50,622 bases of DNA from Nitrospiraceae bacterium (GCA_012517735.1 JAAYUK010000082.1:1-50622), one strand, 5' to 3'; counted from the first letter of the stretch, positions 16,933 through 26,100 are shown. Notes: generated by a model from the sequence alone, not told the origin. Numbers and translations: made by a program.

Positions 16933-17436
16933 TTACTTGTTGCTCGGTGCAACAACCATGGTGATGTTGTTGCCTTCGTGCCGCGGCTGCTGCTCTATGG
17001 TAAACTTGCCCGGAAGCGTCTCCTTGATCTTCTCGAACACCCGCATGCCCAGTTCGGGACGGACATTCTCGCGACCACGGAAGAACATCGAAACCTTTGC
17101 CTTGTCGCCCTCATCGAGGAAACGCCGCATGTTTCTGATCTTCAGTTCAAGGTCGTGATCGGAAATCTGGGGTCTGATCTTCACCTCTTTGACATCGGTA
17201 GATTTCTTGTTCGAATGTTTCTTGCCCATCTGGTACTTGTACTTGCCGTAATCCATGATACGACAGACCGGCGGCTGGGCGGTCGCTGCTACTTCGACCA
17301 GATCGAACCCTTTGTCACGAGCCATCTGAAGCGCCTGCGCCGTCGGCATGATGCCGAGCTGGGTACCTTCGTCGTCGATCAGACGCACTTCGCGGACTCT
17401 GATTCCCTCATTCACTCTTACAATGTCCTTGCTGAT
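16933..17436 (-). CDS. infC: Translation initiation factor IF-3, probable AUC start
   Basis: 167 aa if begun at ATC (17436-17434), giving (M)[27 protein letters not shown] Shine-Dalgarno (17448-17443) is 6 nt upstream of this ATC. The first conventional start, GTG at 17415, is 27 nt away and would trim the conserved RVNE segment. IF-3 genes characteristically use AUU/AUC/AUA starts so that IF-3 represses its own translation. The N-domain (about 8-80, with [14 protein letters not shown]) and the C-domain (about 90-167, [15 protein letters not shown]) are complete. Confidence 0.95.
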   Translation of the reverse strand: MSKDIVRVNEGIRVREVRLIDDEGTQLGIMPTAQALQMARDKGFDLVEVAATAQPPVCRIMDYGKYKYQMGKKHSNKKSTDVKEVKIRPQISDHDLELKIRNMRRFLDEGDKAKVSMFFRGRENVRPELGMRVFEKIKETLPGKFTIEQQPRHEGNNITMVVAPSNK

Positions 17437-17489
17437 ACGATCACCTCCATGTGCGCGGGTAAGGGACGACGATTGCGTCCTTCCGCAAA

Positions 17490-19385
17490 TTACTGTTTTT
17501 CCTGAATCATTTCCGTGAGGATACCGGCAAACTCCTCTATGGTATAGGGACCGATGTTTTCACCGTCCCGCTTGCGCACGGTGACCTTCCGTTCTTCGAC
17601 TTCACGATCTCCGAGCAGGATGAGATAGGGAATCTTCGCCATGGTGGCCCGACGGATCTTGAACCCGATCTTTTCATTGTCCGTGTCAAGCGCAACCCGG
17701 ATCCCCCGCTTCTGCAACTGTTCATGCACCTCTCGTGCAAATTCCTCGTGCCGCTCGGTGATGGTCAGAACAGAAACCTGAACCGGCGCAAGCCAGAGCG
17801 GAAACACGCCGGCATAGTGCTCGACCAGAACGCCCATGAACCGTTCGATCGAACCGAGCAGTGCACGATGGATCATGTACGGACGATGTTTCCTGCCGTC
17901 AGCGCCTGTATAGGTCATGTCGAAGCGTTCCGGCAGATTGAAGTCGAACTGAATGGTGCTGCACTGCCACTCGCGGCCGAGTGCATCCTTGATCTTGATG
18001 TCGATCTTCGGACCGTAGAATGCGCCGCCGCCTTCATCAACCTCATAGGCAATGCCGCTCCGTTTGACCGCGTCCTCAAGCGCAATCGTCGCAGCCTGCC
18101 ACATCGCATCGTCACCGACCGATTTTCCGACCGGACGGGTTGCAAGATAGACCTTGAACTCCCGGAAGCCGAAGGACCGGAGCATGAAGAGACTGAATGC
18201 CAATACCTTGTCGATCTCTTCCGGCATCTGGTCAGGACGGCAGAAAAGATGCGCGTCATCCTGCGTGAACCCGCGTACCCGGAGCAGCCCATGGAGAACA
18301 CCGCTCCGCTCATAGCGGTATACAGTTCCGAGTTCCGCCCAGCGCACCGGAAAATCACGATACGACCAGCCCCGGTTCTTGAACATCATGATATGGAACG
18401 GACAGTTCATCGGCTTCACATAATACGCCTGTTCATCGATGGCCATCGGGGCATACATGTTTTCATGGTAGAAGTCGAGATGCCCGCTCGTCTGCCAGAG
18501 GTTGGCACGGCCGATATGCGGTGAAACGACCAGTTCGTAGCCGTTTTTGTAATGCTCGTCACGCCAGAAGGTCTCGACAATGTGACGGAGGCGCGCGCCC
18601 TTCGGATGCCAGAGGATCAGGCCTGAGCCGACCTCCTCCTGCACGGAATACAGATCGAGCTCACGACCGAGGCGGCGGTGGTCGCGTTTTTCGATCTCTT
18701 CAAGCCGCTTCAGGTAGGCATCGAGTTCTTCTCTGGTCGGCCATGCGGTTCCATAGATGCGCTGCAGCATCTTGTTCTTCTCGTCACCGCGCCAGTAGGC
18801 CCCGGCGACGCTCAGGAGCTTGAACGCCTTGATGCGGCCGGTCCTCGGCAGATGCGGGCCCCGGCAGAGATCGACAAAGCCGTCTTCCTCATACAGTGAG
18901 ACGGTGTCATCGGGAATCGCCTGGATCAGTTCGACCTTGTAGGTCTCTCCCATCCGTTCGAACAGCGCAATCGCTTCCGCCTTCGGCACCACACGGCAGA
19001 CGAACGGAGCGCTCTTTTTGATGATCTCTTTCATCTTTGCTTCGATCTTCTGCAGATCTTCCGGCGTGAACGGTTCGGCGCGGTCAAAGTCATAATAGAA
19101 GCCGTCTTCGATCGCCGGACCGATCGCGACTTTTACCTCCGGGTAGAGCAGCTTCACTGCATGCGCCATGACATGCGAGGTGCTGTGGCGATACAGCTCA
19201 ATGCCTTCGGGAGAAGAAAACGTTATGAGTTCGACGGTAGCGTCGGGCGCAGCCGTGTCGGCAGCGGAGAGGTCAGCAAGGTCACCGTTGATCTTGAGGG
19301 CGAACGCCCGTGATGCCTCGATATCCTTTTTGAGCTCAGCCGGCTCACGGTTCACAACCGTACCGTCAGGCAGGATCAGTTTAAT
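17490..19385 (-). CDS. thrS: Threonyl-tRNA synthetase, apparent AUU start
   Basis: 631 aa if started at ATT (19385-19383), giving (M)KLILPDGTVVNREP. A TGGAGG site (19398-19393) lies 7 nt upstream of it. The first conventional start, a GTG at 19355, would remove the first strand of the N-terminal TGS domain and sit 37 nt from the Shine-Dalgarno. After TGS (about 1-60) come the editing domain (HSTSHVMAHAV, YYDF, CRGPHLP), the class II catalytic core (MNCPFHIMMF; RVRGFTQDDAHLFC; HRALLGSIERF), and an anticodon-binding domain (about 530-631). It lies immediately upstream of infC, the arrangement found in E. coli. Confidence 0.95.
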   Translation of the reverse strand: MKLILPDGTVVNREPAELKKDIEASRAFALKINGDLADLSAADTAAPDATVELITFSSPEGIELYRHSTSHVMAHAVKLLYPEVKVAIGPAIEDGFYYDFDRAEPFTPEDLQKIEAKMKEIIKKSAPFVCRVVPKAEAIALFERMGETYKVELIQAIPDDTVSLYEEDGFVDLCRGPHLPRTGRIKAFKLLSVAGAYWRGDEKNKMLQRIYGTAWPTREELDAYLKRLEEIEKRDHRRLGRELDLYSVQEEVGSGLILWHPKGARLRHIVETFWRDEHYKNGYELVVSPHIGRANLWQTSGHLDFYHENMYAPMAIDEQAYYVKPMNCPFHIMMFKNRGWSYRDFPVRWAELGTVYRYERSGVLHGLLRVRGFTQDDAHLFCRPDQMPEEIDKVLAFSLFMLRSFGFREFKVYLATRPVGKSVGDDAMWQAATIALEDAVKRSGIAYEVDEGGGAFYGPKIDIKIKDALGREWQCSTIQFDFNLPERFDMTYTGADGRKHRPYMIHRALLGSIERFMGVLVEHYAGVFPLWLAPVQVSVLTITERHEEFAREVHEQLQKRGIRVALDTDNEKIGFKIRRATMAKIPYLILLGDREVEERKVTVRKRDGENIGPYTIEEFAGILTEMIQEKQ

Positions 19386-19436
19386 GGTAATTCCTCCAGC
19401 GATGAAAGATAGATTGTTATCATAGCTGATTTCACC

Positions 19437-20150
19437 CTACCGGTTCAACAACTTACCGTCAACCATCCGGAGACGTCGTCCGCATCGTTGGGAGAGGGCA
19501 TCATTGTGCGTCACAAAAATGACCGTAATGCCCCGCTCCCGGTTCAGGCGCTCAAACAGTTCGAACAGTTCCTCTCCGGTAGCGGTATCCAGATTACCGG
19601 TCGGCTCATCCGCCAACAGCACCTTCGGGTTGTTTACCAACGCGCGGGCAACGGCAACCCGCTGCTGCTCACCGCCGGAAAGTTCCCCCGGCTTGTGATG
19701 CAGACGGTTGCCCAGACCGAGCTGCTCAAGTAATTCCGTTGCCGACTGTTCAACCGCATCATTGCCGCCGGATCGTCGCAGACCGATCCGGCCCGGCATC
19801 ATCACATTTTCGAGCGCCGTGAACTCCGGCAGAAGATGATGGAACTGAAAAACAAAACCGACCGCCCGGTTTCTGAACAGTGCGAGATCCTGCGTGGAAA
19901 GCGCGAACGGCTGCACTGCCGCCTGATCATTTCCCTGCCATGGAAGATGAAAGGTGATTGTTCCGGATGTCGGGGTATCGAGCGTACCGAGGATATGGAG
20001 AAAGGTGCTCTTGCCCGCCCCCGATGCGCCGACAATACTCACCATTTCTCCTGCTTCAAACACAATATCGACATCCTTCACCACCTGCACCTCACCCGCA
20101 GGCATGACAAAGGTCTTCGAGAGTCCTGCCACCGTTATGAGTGCTGACAT
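19437..20150 (-). CDS. lolD: Lipoprotein-releasing ABC transporter ATPase LolD
   Basis: 237 aa. Walker A is GASGAGKST, the Q-loop is VFQFHHLLPEFTALENVMMP, the signature is LSGGEQQRVAVARAL, Walker B is LLADEPTGNLD, and the H-loop is VTHN. The LLPEFTALENV segment is characteristic of LolD. About 15 extra residues (HLPWQGNDQAAVQPF) are inserted between the strand after LGTLDTPTSG and the Q-loop. It powers the LolC/E permease that extracts outer-membrane lipoproteins. It is separated from lolC by a 78-aa gene. Confidence 0.93.
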   Translation of the reverse strand: MSALITVAGLSKTFVMPAGEVQVVKDVDIVFEAGEMVSIVGASGAGKSTFLHILGTLDTPTSGTITFHLPWQGNDQAAVQPFALSTQDLALFRNRAVGFVFQFHHLLPEFTALENVMMPGRIGLRRSGGNDAVEQSATELLEQLGLGNRLHHKPGELSGGEQQRVAVARALVNNPKVLLADEPTGNLDTATGEELFELFERLNRERGITVIFVTHNDALSQRCGRRLRMVDGKLLNR

Positions 20151-20156
20151 AAACCC

Positions 20157-20393
20157 CTATTCATACTTCTTTTTTGCGCCGGTGTTCCGTCCGACGTTTT
20201 CTTTCCACCGTTCAGTATCTTCCTTGATATCGTCAGCCGTTTGGGCAGCCTTGATAAAATACTTTTTCACAAACACAGGGGCTTTCTCCGCCCACTCCCG
20301 GAACTGGTCGCCGCCGCTGAACGCCGCCATGATCAGGAATACGATTACAAGAATCAGTCCCAGACATCCTATGTTCCGAATGGTCTTCATCAC
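20157..20393 (-). CDS. Small membrane protein between lolC and lolD
   Basis: 78 aa. It has an N-terminal hydrophobic helix (about 9-25, CLGLILVIVFLIMAAF) followed by a charged amphipathic region with many Lys/Glu. It overlaps the lolC stop by 4 nt and ends 6 nt before lolD, so all three genes should be co-translated. I do not recognise a family. It could be an accessory of the Lol complex, as suggested only by its conserved-looking position inside the operon. Confidence 0.75.
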   Translation of the reverse strand: MMKTIRNIGCLGLILVIVFLIMAAFSGGDQFREWAEKAPVFVKKYFIKAAQTADDIKEDTERWKENVGRNTGAKKKYE

Positions 20394-21619
20394 TCATACC
20401 TCAACGGTTCTACAGGATTGAGCTTCGCCGCCTGCCAGGACGGGTAGATGGTTGAAAGAAAACTGATCACAATGGCCGAAACCGATACGACCGCGAAATC
20501 CAGCAGATTCACCTTGACCGGCAGTTTGCTCAGATAGTAAATGTCGGCCGGCAGTTCGATCAGCTTGTACTCATTCAGCACGTAGCAGAGAATCGATCCG
20601 AGCGTCAGGCCGATCAGCGTACCGACCAGCCCGATGAGAAGCCCTTGCAGCATGAAGATATGCATGATCTCCCGGTTGGTCGATCCCATGGATTTCAGAA
20701 TCGCGATCTCCCGCTCTTTTTCGACCACATTCATCATGAGCGTGCTGACAATGTTGAATGAAGCGACCAGTATGATCAGGACGAGAATGACGAACATCGC
20801 CAGCTTCTCGAGCTTGAGCGCGGAAAAGAGATTGCGGTTCATCTGCATCCAGTCGCGCGCGTAATACGGGAAGCCGAGCTTCTCCTGCACCGTGGCATGC
20901 ACGGTCTGGGCTTTATAGACATCCTTCAGCCGGAGTTCAATGCCGGTCACCTTCGTGCCGTAGCCGAAGAAATCCTGGGCCGACCTGAGATCAGTCAGCA
21001 CCAGATTCGTATCATACTCGAACATGCCCATCTGAAAGATGTCCGCAACCACAAACTGCTTCACCTTCGGCAGCATGCCGAGCGGCCCGACCTCCCCCAC
21101 CGGCGAGACGATGTTGATTGTATCGCCGGGAATAATGCCGAGAATCGCGGCAAGCTCATAGCCGATGACTATCCAGGGCTTCCCGTCTTTTTCTTTCAGA
21201 TTATCGAGATTGCCGACCTTCAGTTTCTTGAGGATGTCGGTCGTCGCAAATTCCAGCTTGGGTTCAATGCCGCGCATGAATACCCCATGCGCACGTTTGC
21301 CGGACGAAACCATCACCTGCCCGAGCGCAAACGGCGCGGCAGACTGCACCTGCGGATCGCTCTTCATGATCTCCATGACCTTCGGATAATCCTCGACAGC
21401 CCCCTTATGCGTCATGACGACCGCATGGGCATTGGCTCCGAGAATCTTGTTCTGCAGGTCCTCGTGAAAACCGCTCATGACCGAGAGCACGACCAGAAGC
21501 GCCATGACTCCGACCGCCACCCCGCCGATCGAAACGGCCGTGTTGAACGAAACGCCGCCATGCCGTTTTTTGGACTTGAGATACCGGAGCGCGATAAAGA
21601 ACTGGTAGGGAAGTTTCAT
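20390..21619 (-). CDS. lolC: Lipoprotein-releasing ABC transporter permease LolC/LolE family
   Basis: 409 aa from the ATG at 21619 (MKLPYQFFIALRYLKSKKRH). A TTG at 21643 adds 8 residues and is less likely. An N-terminal membrane helix (about 20-50, ending VMSGFHEDLQNKILG) is followed by a large periplasmic MacB_PCD domain (about 60-260) and three C-terminal helices of the FtsX-like domain. The latter include NIVSTLMMNVVEKEREIAIL, LKSMGSTNREIM, and a final LSTIYPSWQAAKLNPVEPLRYE. Only one permease gene is present, so it probably works as a homodimer (LolF type) with LolD. Confidence 0.93.
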   Translation of the reverse strand: MKLPYQFFIALRYLKSKKRHGGVSFNTAVSIGGVAVGVMALLVVLSVMSGFHEDLQNKILGANAHAVVMTHKGAVEDYPKVMEIMKSDPQVQSAAPFALGQVMVSSGKRAHGVFMRGIEPKLEFATTDILKKLKVGNLDNLKEKDGKPWIVIGYELAAILGIIPGDTINIVSPVGEVGPLGMLPKVKQFVVADIFQMGMFEYDTNLVLTDLRSAQDFFGYGTKVTGIELRLKDVYKAQTVHATVQEKLGFPYYARDWMQMNRNLFSALKLEKLAMFVILVLIILVASFNIVSTLMMNVVEKEREIAILKSMGSTNREIMHIFMLQGLLIGLVGTLIGLTLGSILCYVLNEYKLIELPADIYYLSKLPVKVNLLDFAVVSVSAIVISFLSTIYPSWQAAKLNPVEPLRYE

Positions 21620-21694
21620 ACAAATTATAAAGGGAAAGAGCAAAGAGCAAACAAAGCGGATACCGTATCTTTTACCCTTGCGCTTTTCATTTCT

Positions 21695-23173
21695 CTATTG
21701 CGCTTCCGGCTTCATCTGCGGGAAGAGGATGACGTCCCGGATCGACTGGGAATTCGTCAGGAGCATGACAAGGCGGTCGATACCGATGCCTTCGCCAGCA
21801 GCCGGCGGCATGCCGTACTCGAGCGCCCGGACAAAGTCCTCATCCATCGCATGCGCCTCGTCATCGCCCTGCTGTTTCGCCTCGACCTGCTTTTCGAATC
21901 GCCGGCGCTGATCGAGCGGATCATTCAGCTCGGAAAACGCATTGGCAATCTCACGCGCAGCGATAAAGAGCTCGAAGCGCTCCGTTAATTCAGGATTCTC
22001 CGGCTTCCGCTTGGCGAGCGGAGAAAGCTCGACGGGGTAGTCGGTGATAAATGTCGGCTGCACCAGATACTGCTCGACAAACTCCTTGAATACTTCGTCA
22101 ATGATCTTGGCATGCGACGAATCCTTCTTCACTTCGAGCTTCTGCTCCCACGCCCACTTGAGCGCAAAATCCCGATCCGTCATCACCGCATCCGGCACAC
22201 CTTTCTGGCGGAGCGACTCTAGCATCGGAATGCGCGGCCACGGCGGGGTCAGATCAATGACATGATCGCCATACGGCACTTTCAGTGTGCCGAGCACCTT
22301 GTTCGCAATCGTGGCGAACAGCTCCTCCGTGAAATCCATCAGATAGCGATAATCCTTGTAGGCAACGTAGAACTCAAGCATCGTGAATTCCGGATTATGC
22401 TTGATCGAAATGCCTTCGTTGCGAAAGTTCTTGTTCAGCTCGAACACGCGGTCATACCCGCCTACCAGCAGCCGCTTCAGATAGAGTTCCGGCGCAATTC
22501 TGAGGAACAGATCGATGTCCAGCGCATTATGGTGCGTGGAAAACGGACGGGCTGCGGCGCCGCCCGGGATCTGGTGCATCATCGGGGTCTCGACCTCGAT
22601 GAACCCCTTGGCTTCGAGAAAATCGCGAACCGCCTTGATGATGGCCGACCGCTTCTGGAAGGTCTCTTTTACCTGCGGATTGACAATAAGATCGACATAC
22701 CGCTGGCGGTAGCGGAGCTCGACATCCTTCAGGCCATGCCACTTTTCGGGGAGCGGCAAAAGGGCTTTGGTCACCAGTACATATTCATTGACTTCGAGCG
22801 TCAGTTCATCGGTCCTGGTGCGGAACACCCGGCCCTTCACCCCGATGATATCGCCGATATCGAGCTTCTTGACCTGCGCATACTGATCGCCCAGCAGGTC
22901 TTTGCGGAAATAGAGCTGCAGTCTGCCGGTCGCGTCCTGAATATGCACAAAGGCGGCCTTGCCGAAGTCGCGCATGGCGACAATGCGCCCTGCAATTGAG
23001 GCAAATCGGTGCTCGGCCTCAAGCGCATCCTTGGTGACGGCATCATACGCTTCTCGAACAGCTGCGGTGGTGGTCTCGGGATCAAATCGGTTGCTGAACG
23101 GGTCATTGCCCGATTCGCGCAGCTCGGCAAGCTTCTTGTGGCGCTGCGCTACCAGTTCATTCATGTCATCCAT
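21695..23173 (-). CDS. lysS: Lysyl-tRNA synthetase (class II)
   Basis: 492 aa. The N-terminal OB-fold anticodon domain (about 60-160, AGRIVAMRDFGKAAFVHIQD) is followed by the class II core: motif 1 GFIEVETPMM, motif 2 FRNEGISIKHNPEFTMLE, motif 3 GEGIGIDRLVMLL. It is full length. A TTGACT-N18-TATACT promoter ends 8 nt before the ATG and there is no Shine-Dalgarno sequence, so the mRNA is probably leaderless. A second ATG four codons in is possible. The lol genes downstream are in the same orientation (75 nt gap). Confidence 0.96.
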   Translation of the reverse strand: MDDMNELVAQRHKKLAELRESGNDPFSNRFDPETTTAAVREAYDAVTKDALEAEHRFASIAGRIVAMRDFGKAAFVHIQDATGRLQLYFRKDLLGDQYAQVKKLDIGDIIGVKGRVFRTRTDELTLEVNEYVLVTKALLPLPEKWHGLKDVELRYRQRYVDLIVNPQVKETFQKRSAIIKAVRDFLEAKGFIEVETPMMHQIPGGAAARPFSTHHNALDIDLFLRIAPELYLKRLLVGGYDRVFELNKNFRNEGISIKHNPEFTMLEFYVAYKDYRYLMDFTEELFATIANKVLGTLKVPYGDHVIDLTPPWPRIPMLESLRQKGVPDAVMTDRDFALKWAWEQKLEVKKDSSHAKIIDEVFKEFVEQYLVQPTFITDYPVELSPLAKRKPENPELTERFELFIAAREIANAFSELNDPLDQRRRFEKQVEAKQQGDDEAHAMDEDFVRALEYGMPPAAGEGIGIDRLVMLLTNSQSIRDVILFPQMKPEAQ

Positions 23174-23181
23174 AGCTCAAA

Positions 23182-23211
23182 AGTATACCCACCGGCCGTC
23201 CGCGAAGTCAA
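23182..23211 (-). promoter_or_regulatory. Sigma-70 promoter of lysS
   Basis: -35 TTGACT (23211-23206), 18-nt spacer, -10 TATACT (23187-23182), 8 nt from the lysS ATG. Confidence 0.65.
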
Positions 23212-23218
23212 CCGCTGC

Positions 23219-23247
23219 TTGACTAAAATGGCTGTTTCCTCTAGACT
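23219..23247 (+). promoter_or_regulatory. Sigma-70 promoter of tpiA
   Basis: -35 TTGACT (23219-23224), 17-nt spacer, -10 TAGACT (23242-23247), 9 nt from the tpiA ATG; divergent from the lysS promoter. Confidence 0.6.
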
Positions 23248-23256
23248 ATTTGAACC

Positions 23257-24000
23257 ATGAGAACGCCATTGATCGCTGCAAACTGGAAGATGAACAAAAC
23301 GATTGCCGAGACCGCCGCGTTTTTCGACGCGTTTCTTCCGGTCGTCAGGGACGTCACTGATGTGGACATCATCATTGCCCCGCCGTTCACGTCGCTCGCC
23401 ACTGCTGCGGAAAAGACCCGCAGTTCGTCGGTAAAAATTGCCGCACAGAATGCCTACTTTGAGGAAAAAGGCGCATTTACCGGAGAGATCTCCGCCGCCA
23501 TGCTGATCGATGCGGGATGCGAAGCGGTTATTCTCGGCCACTCCGAACGCCGCCATATCCTGAAGGAGACGGACGAGGTCATCAACAAGAAGATCAAGGC
23601 AGCGCTTGCCCATGGGCTCGAAGTGCTGTTCTGCATCGGCGAACTGCTCGCCGAGCGCGAAGCGGGCAAGACGAATGACGTGCTCCGGACCCAGATAACC
23701 GCTGGACTGGCGGGAATTCCGTCAGAGGGGATCGTCGTCGCGTATGAACCGGTCTGGGCCATCGGCACCGGCAAAACGGCAACCCCGGAGATTGCGCAGG
23801 AAGCGCATGATTTTATCCGTTCGCTTCTTGCGGAAAAGTATGGTGATACGGCGCAGACCATACGCATCCTGTACGGCGGCAGCGTAACGCCGGAGAATGT
23901 AAAGGGTCTCATGGCATGCCCGGATATTGACGGCGCTCTGGTGGGCGGTGCCAGCCTCAAACCTGATAGTTTTGCACAGCTTGTGCGGTTCAATCGATAA
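23257..24000 (+). CDS. tpiA: Triosephosphate isomerase
   Basis: 247 aa TIM barrel. It has the substrate-binding NWKMNK, electrophilic His in LGHSERR, catalytic Glu in VVAYEPVWAIGTG (flexible loop), and phosphate-binding YGGSVTPEN and GALVGGASL. It interconverts glyceraldehyde-3-phosphate and dihydroxyacetone phosphate. There is no Shine-Dalgarno sequence before the ATG and the -10 box is 9 nt away, so the transcript may be leaderless. secG follows after 33 nt, a common tpiA-secG arrangement. Confidence 0.97.
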   Translation: MRTPLIAANWKMNKTIAETAAFFDAFLPVVRDVTDVDIIIAPPFTSLATAAEKTRSSSVKIAAQNAYFEEKGAFTGEISAAMLIDAGCEAVILGHSERRHILKETDEVINKKIKAALAHGLEVLFCIGELLAEREAGKTNDVLRTQITAGLAGIPSEGIVVAYEPVWAIGTGKTATPEIAQEAHDFIRSLLAEKYGDTAQTIRILYGGSVTPENVKGLMACPDIDGALVGGASLKPDSFAQLVRFNR

Positions 24001-24033
24001 GTTTCCGTTTACCGGATATTTTCAGGAGGAAAG

Positions 24034-24369
24034 ATGGAAGTATTGCTACTCGTAATTCACGTCGTTTCTGCGCTGTTTCTGATCAGCGTCGTTCTGCTCC
24101 AGCGCGGAAAAGGCGCTGAAATGGGTGCTGCCTTCGGCGGTTCGAGCCAGACGCTCTTCGGCAGCCGCGGCCCGGCCGATTTTCTGAACAAACTGACGAC
24201 CGCGGCAGCCGTCGTCTTCATGCTCAGCTCGCTGCTGCTGACCGTTGTGACCAGCAAGAGCGGATCGGTCATGGACAAGGCCCAGATTCCAACCCAACAG
24301 CAACAGGCCGCTCCGCAGCTTCCGCAGCAGCCGATTCAGCAGGCTCCCGTTCAGCCGCAGGGCAAATAG
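24034..24369 (+). CDS. secG: Preprotein translocase subunit SecG
   Basis: 111 aa with two membrane helices (about 3-22 and 53-73), the conserved LLQRGKGAEMGAAFGGSSQTLFGSRG loop in shortened form (QRGKGAEMGAAFGG), and a Gln/Pro-rich C-terminal tail. SecG assists SecYE in protein export. An AGGAGG site precedes the ATG. It follows tpiA and is 3 nt from the next gene. Confidence 0.95.
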   Translation: MEVLLLVIHVVSALFLISVVLLQRGKGAEMGAAFGGSSQTLFGSRGPADFLNKLTTAAAVVFMLSSLLLTVVTSKSGSVMDKAQIPTQQQQAAPQLPQQPIQQAPVQPQGK

Positions 24370-24372
24370 TCC

Positions 24373-25983
24373 GTGAGAGGCAGGAAACACGTCGTAGCAC
24401 CGGCGTCTGTCTTCCTGCTTCTTTTTTTCGCTCTTTCCCTCTCCGGCTGCGCCAAAGAACCCGAAATAAAATATCCGAATACGATTACCCTCGGCACCCT
24501 GGGCGATGCCAAACGTCTTCTGCCGATGCTGGCATCGGATTCCGCCTCGAGCCAGGTGAGCGGCTTCGTGCACAACGGCCTCACCAAGTACGACAAGGAT
24601 ATCCGCATCAAGGGAGAGCTTGCCGAATCATGGGATATCAGCGCCGACGGGCTGACCATCACCTTTCATCTCCGTAAAGGGGTAAAATGGCACGATGGCA
24701 AACCGTTCACCGCGGATGATGTCGTTTTCACCTACGAGACTGTTATCAGTCCCAAAACACCGACCCCCTACGCGACCAATTATGGCCCGGTCAAGTCAGT
24801 TACAGCGCTTGACGCGCACACAGTCCGCGTGGTCTACTCCGAGCCGTATGCTCCGGCGCTGGAATCATGGGGCATGGGGATAATTCCAAAACACCTGCTT
24901 GAGGGGAAAGACATCGGAAAATCGGAACTGAACCGGGCTCCTGTCGGCACCGGCCCATACCGGCTGAAAGAATGGGTCACCGGACAGAAAATCGTACTGG
25001 AAGCGTATGACGGTTATTTCGAAGGCAGGCCGAACATCGACCGCGTCGTCATCCGCATCATACCCGACATGGCGACCATGTTTCTCGAACTGAAGTTCGG
25101 CGGCATCGACCTGATGAGCGTAACGCCTCCCCAGTTCAAACTCCAGATTCCGACCGACTTTTTCCGCCGGTACTTTGCAACGTATCAGTATCCCTCGTTC
25201 GGATATACCTACCTTGGCTACAACCTCAAGCATCCCCTGTTCAGCCAGTTGAAGGTCAGGCAGGCGCTTGCCCATGCCATCAACAAGGATGAGCTCATCG
25301 CCGGGGTCCTGCTCGGTCTCGGCTCCCCTTGCACCGGGCCTTTCCCGCAGGAGTCATGGGCGTTCAATCCGAACGTGCGCGATTATCCGTACGATCCGGC
25401 AAAAGCCCTCGCGCTGCTGGGAGAGCTCGGATGGAAAAAAAACAGCCAGGGAATGCTCGAAAAGGATGGCAAACCGTTTTCATTTACGGTCATCACCAAT
25501 CAGGGCAATGAAGCCCGCCTCAAGACCGCCCAGATCCTGAAAGAACAGTTGAAGCGGGTCGGCATCGACATGAACATCAAGGTGCTGGAGTGGCAGGCGA
25601 TGCTCAATGAATTTATCGACAAGCGCCGGTTTGAGGTGATCCTGATGGGATGGGGGCTTTCCCGTGATCCCGATCTTTATGATATCTGGCACTCGTCCAA
25701 AACAAAGGAAAAAGAATTCAATTTCATCTCATACCAAAATGATGAGGTTGACCGCCTGCTCATCGAAGGCCGTCAGACGTTCGATATCGAAAAAAGGAAA
25801 ACGATCTATCATCGCATTCACGAAATCCTTGCCTATGAGCAGCCCTATGCATTTCTCTACGTACCCGATGCCCTGCCGGTGCTCCACAAGCGTTTCAAGG
25901 GGGTTGAAAAGGCTCCGCTCGGCATCTGGCACGACTTCATCCATTGGTACGTACCGAAAAACAGGGCAGAGTGGTATCAGTAG
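24373..25983 (+). CDS. Peptide ABC transporter substrate-binding lipoprotein (SBP_bac_5)
   Basis: 536 aa starting at GTG 24373. A lipoprotein signal peptide ends in the lipobox LSGC (about residue 26), followed by the DppA/OppA fold: GLTKYDKDIRIKGELAESW, FHLRKGVKWHDGKPFTADDVVFTYE, APVGTGPYRLKEW, VRQALAHAINKDELIAGV. It binds oligopeptides, nickel complexes or related ligands outside the cytoplasmic membrane. No permease or ATPase gene is adjacent, so it must work with a transporter encoded elsewhere. It is probably co-transcribed with tpiA and secG. Confidence 0.93.
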   Translation: MRGRKHVVAPASVFLLLFFALSLSGCAKEPEIKYPNTITLGTLGDAKRLLPMLASDSASSQVSGFVHNGLTKYDKDIRIKGELAESWDISADGLTITFHLRKGVKWHDGKPFTADDVVFTYETVISPKTPTPYATNYGPVKSVTALDAHTVRVVYSEPYAPALESWGMGIIPKHLLEGKDIGKSELNRAPVGTGPYRLKEWVTGQKIVLEAYDGYFEGRPNIDRVVIRIIPDMATMFLELKFGGIDLMSVTPPQFKLQIPTDFFRRYFATYQYPSFGYTYLGYNLKHPLFSQLKVRQALAHAINKDELIAGVLLGLGSPCTGPFPQESWAFNPNVRDYPYDPAKALALLGELGWKKNSQGMLEKDGKPFSFTVITNQGNEARLKTAQILKEQLKRVGIDMNIKVLEWQAMLNEFIDKRRFEVILMGWGLSRDPDLYDIWHSSKTKEKEFNFISYQNDEVDRLLIEGRQTFDIEKRKTIYHRIHEILAYEQPYAFLYVPDALPVLHKRFKGVEKAPLGIWHDFIHWYVPKNRAEWYQ

Positions 25984-26100
25984 AGAGCTGGTTTATACCA
26001 CGGCTTTTTTGTACTTCTTCCCGCTGATCTTTCTCTTTTGTCTTCGCCAGCTCAGTCCAGAAGCGGGATTGTAACCTCCCTGTAATCGCGCCTGTTTTAG

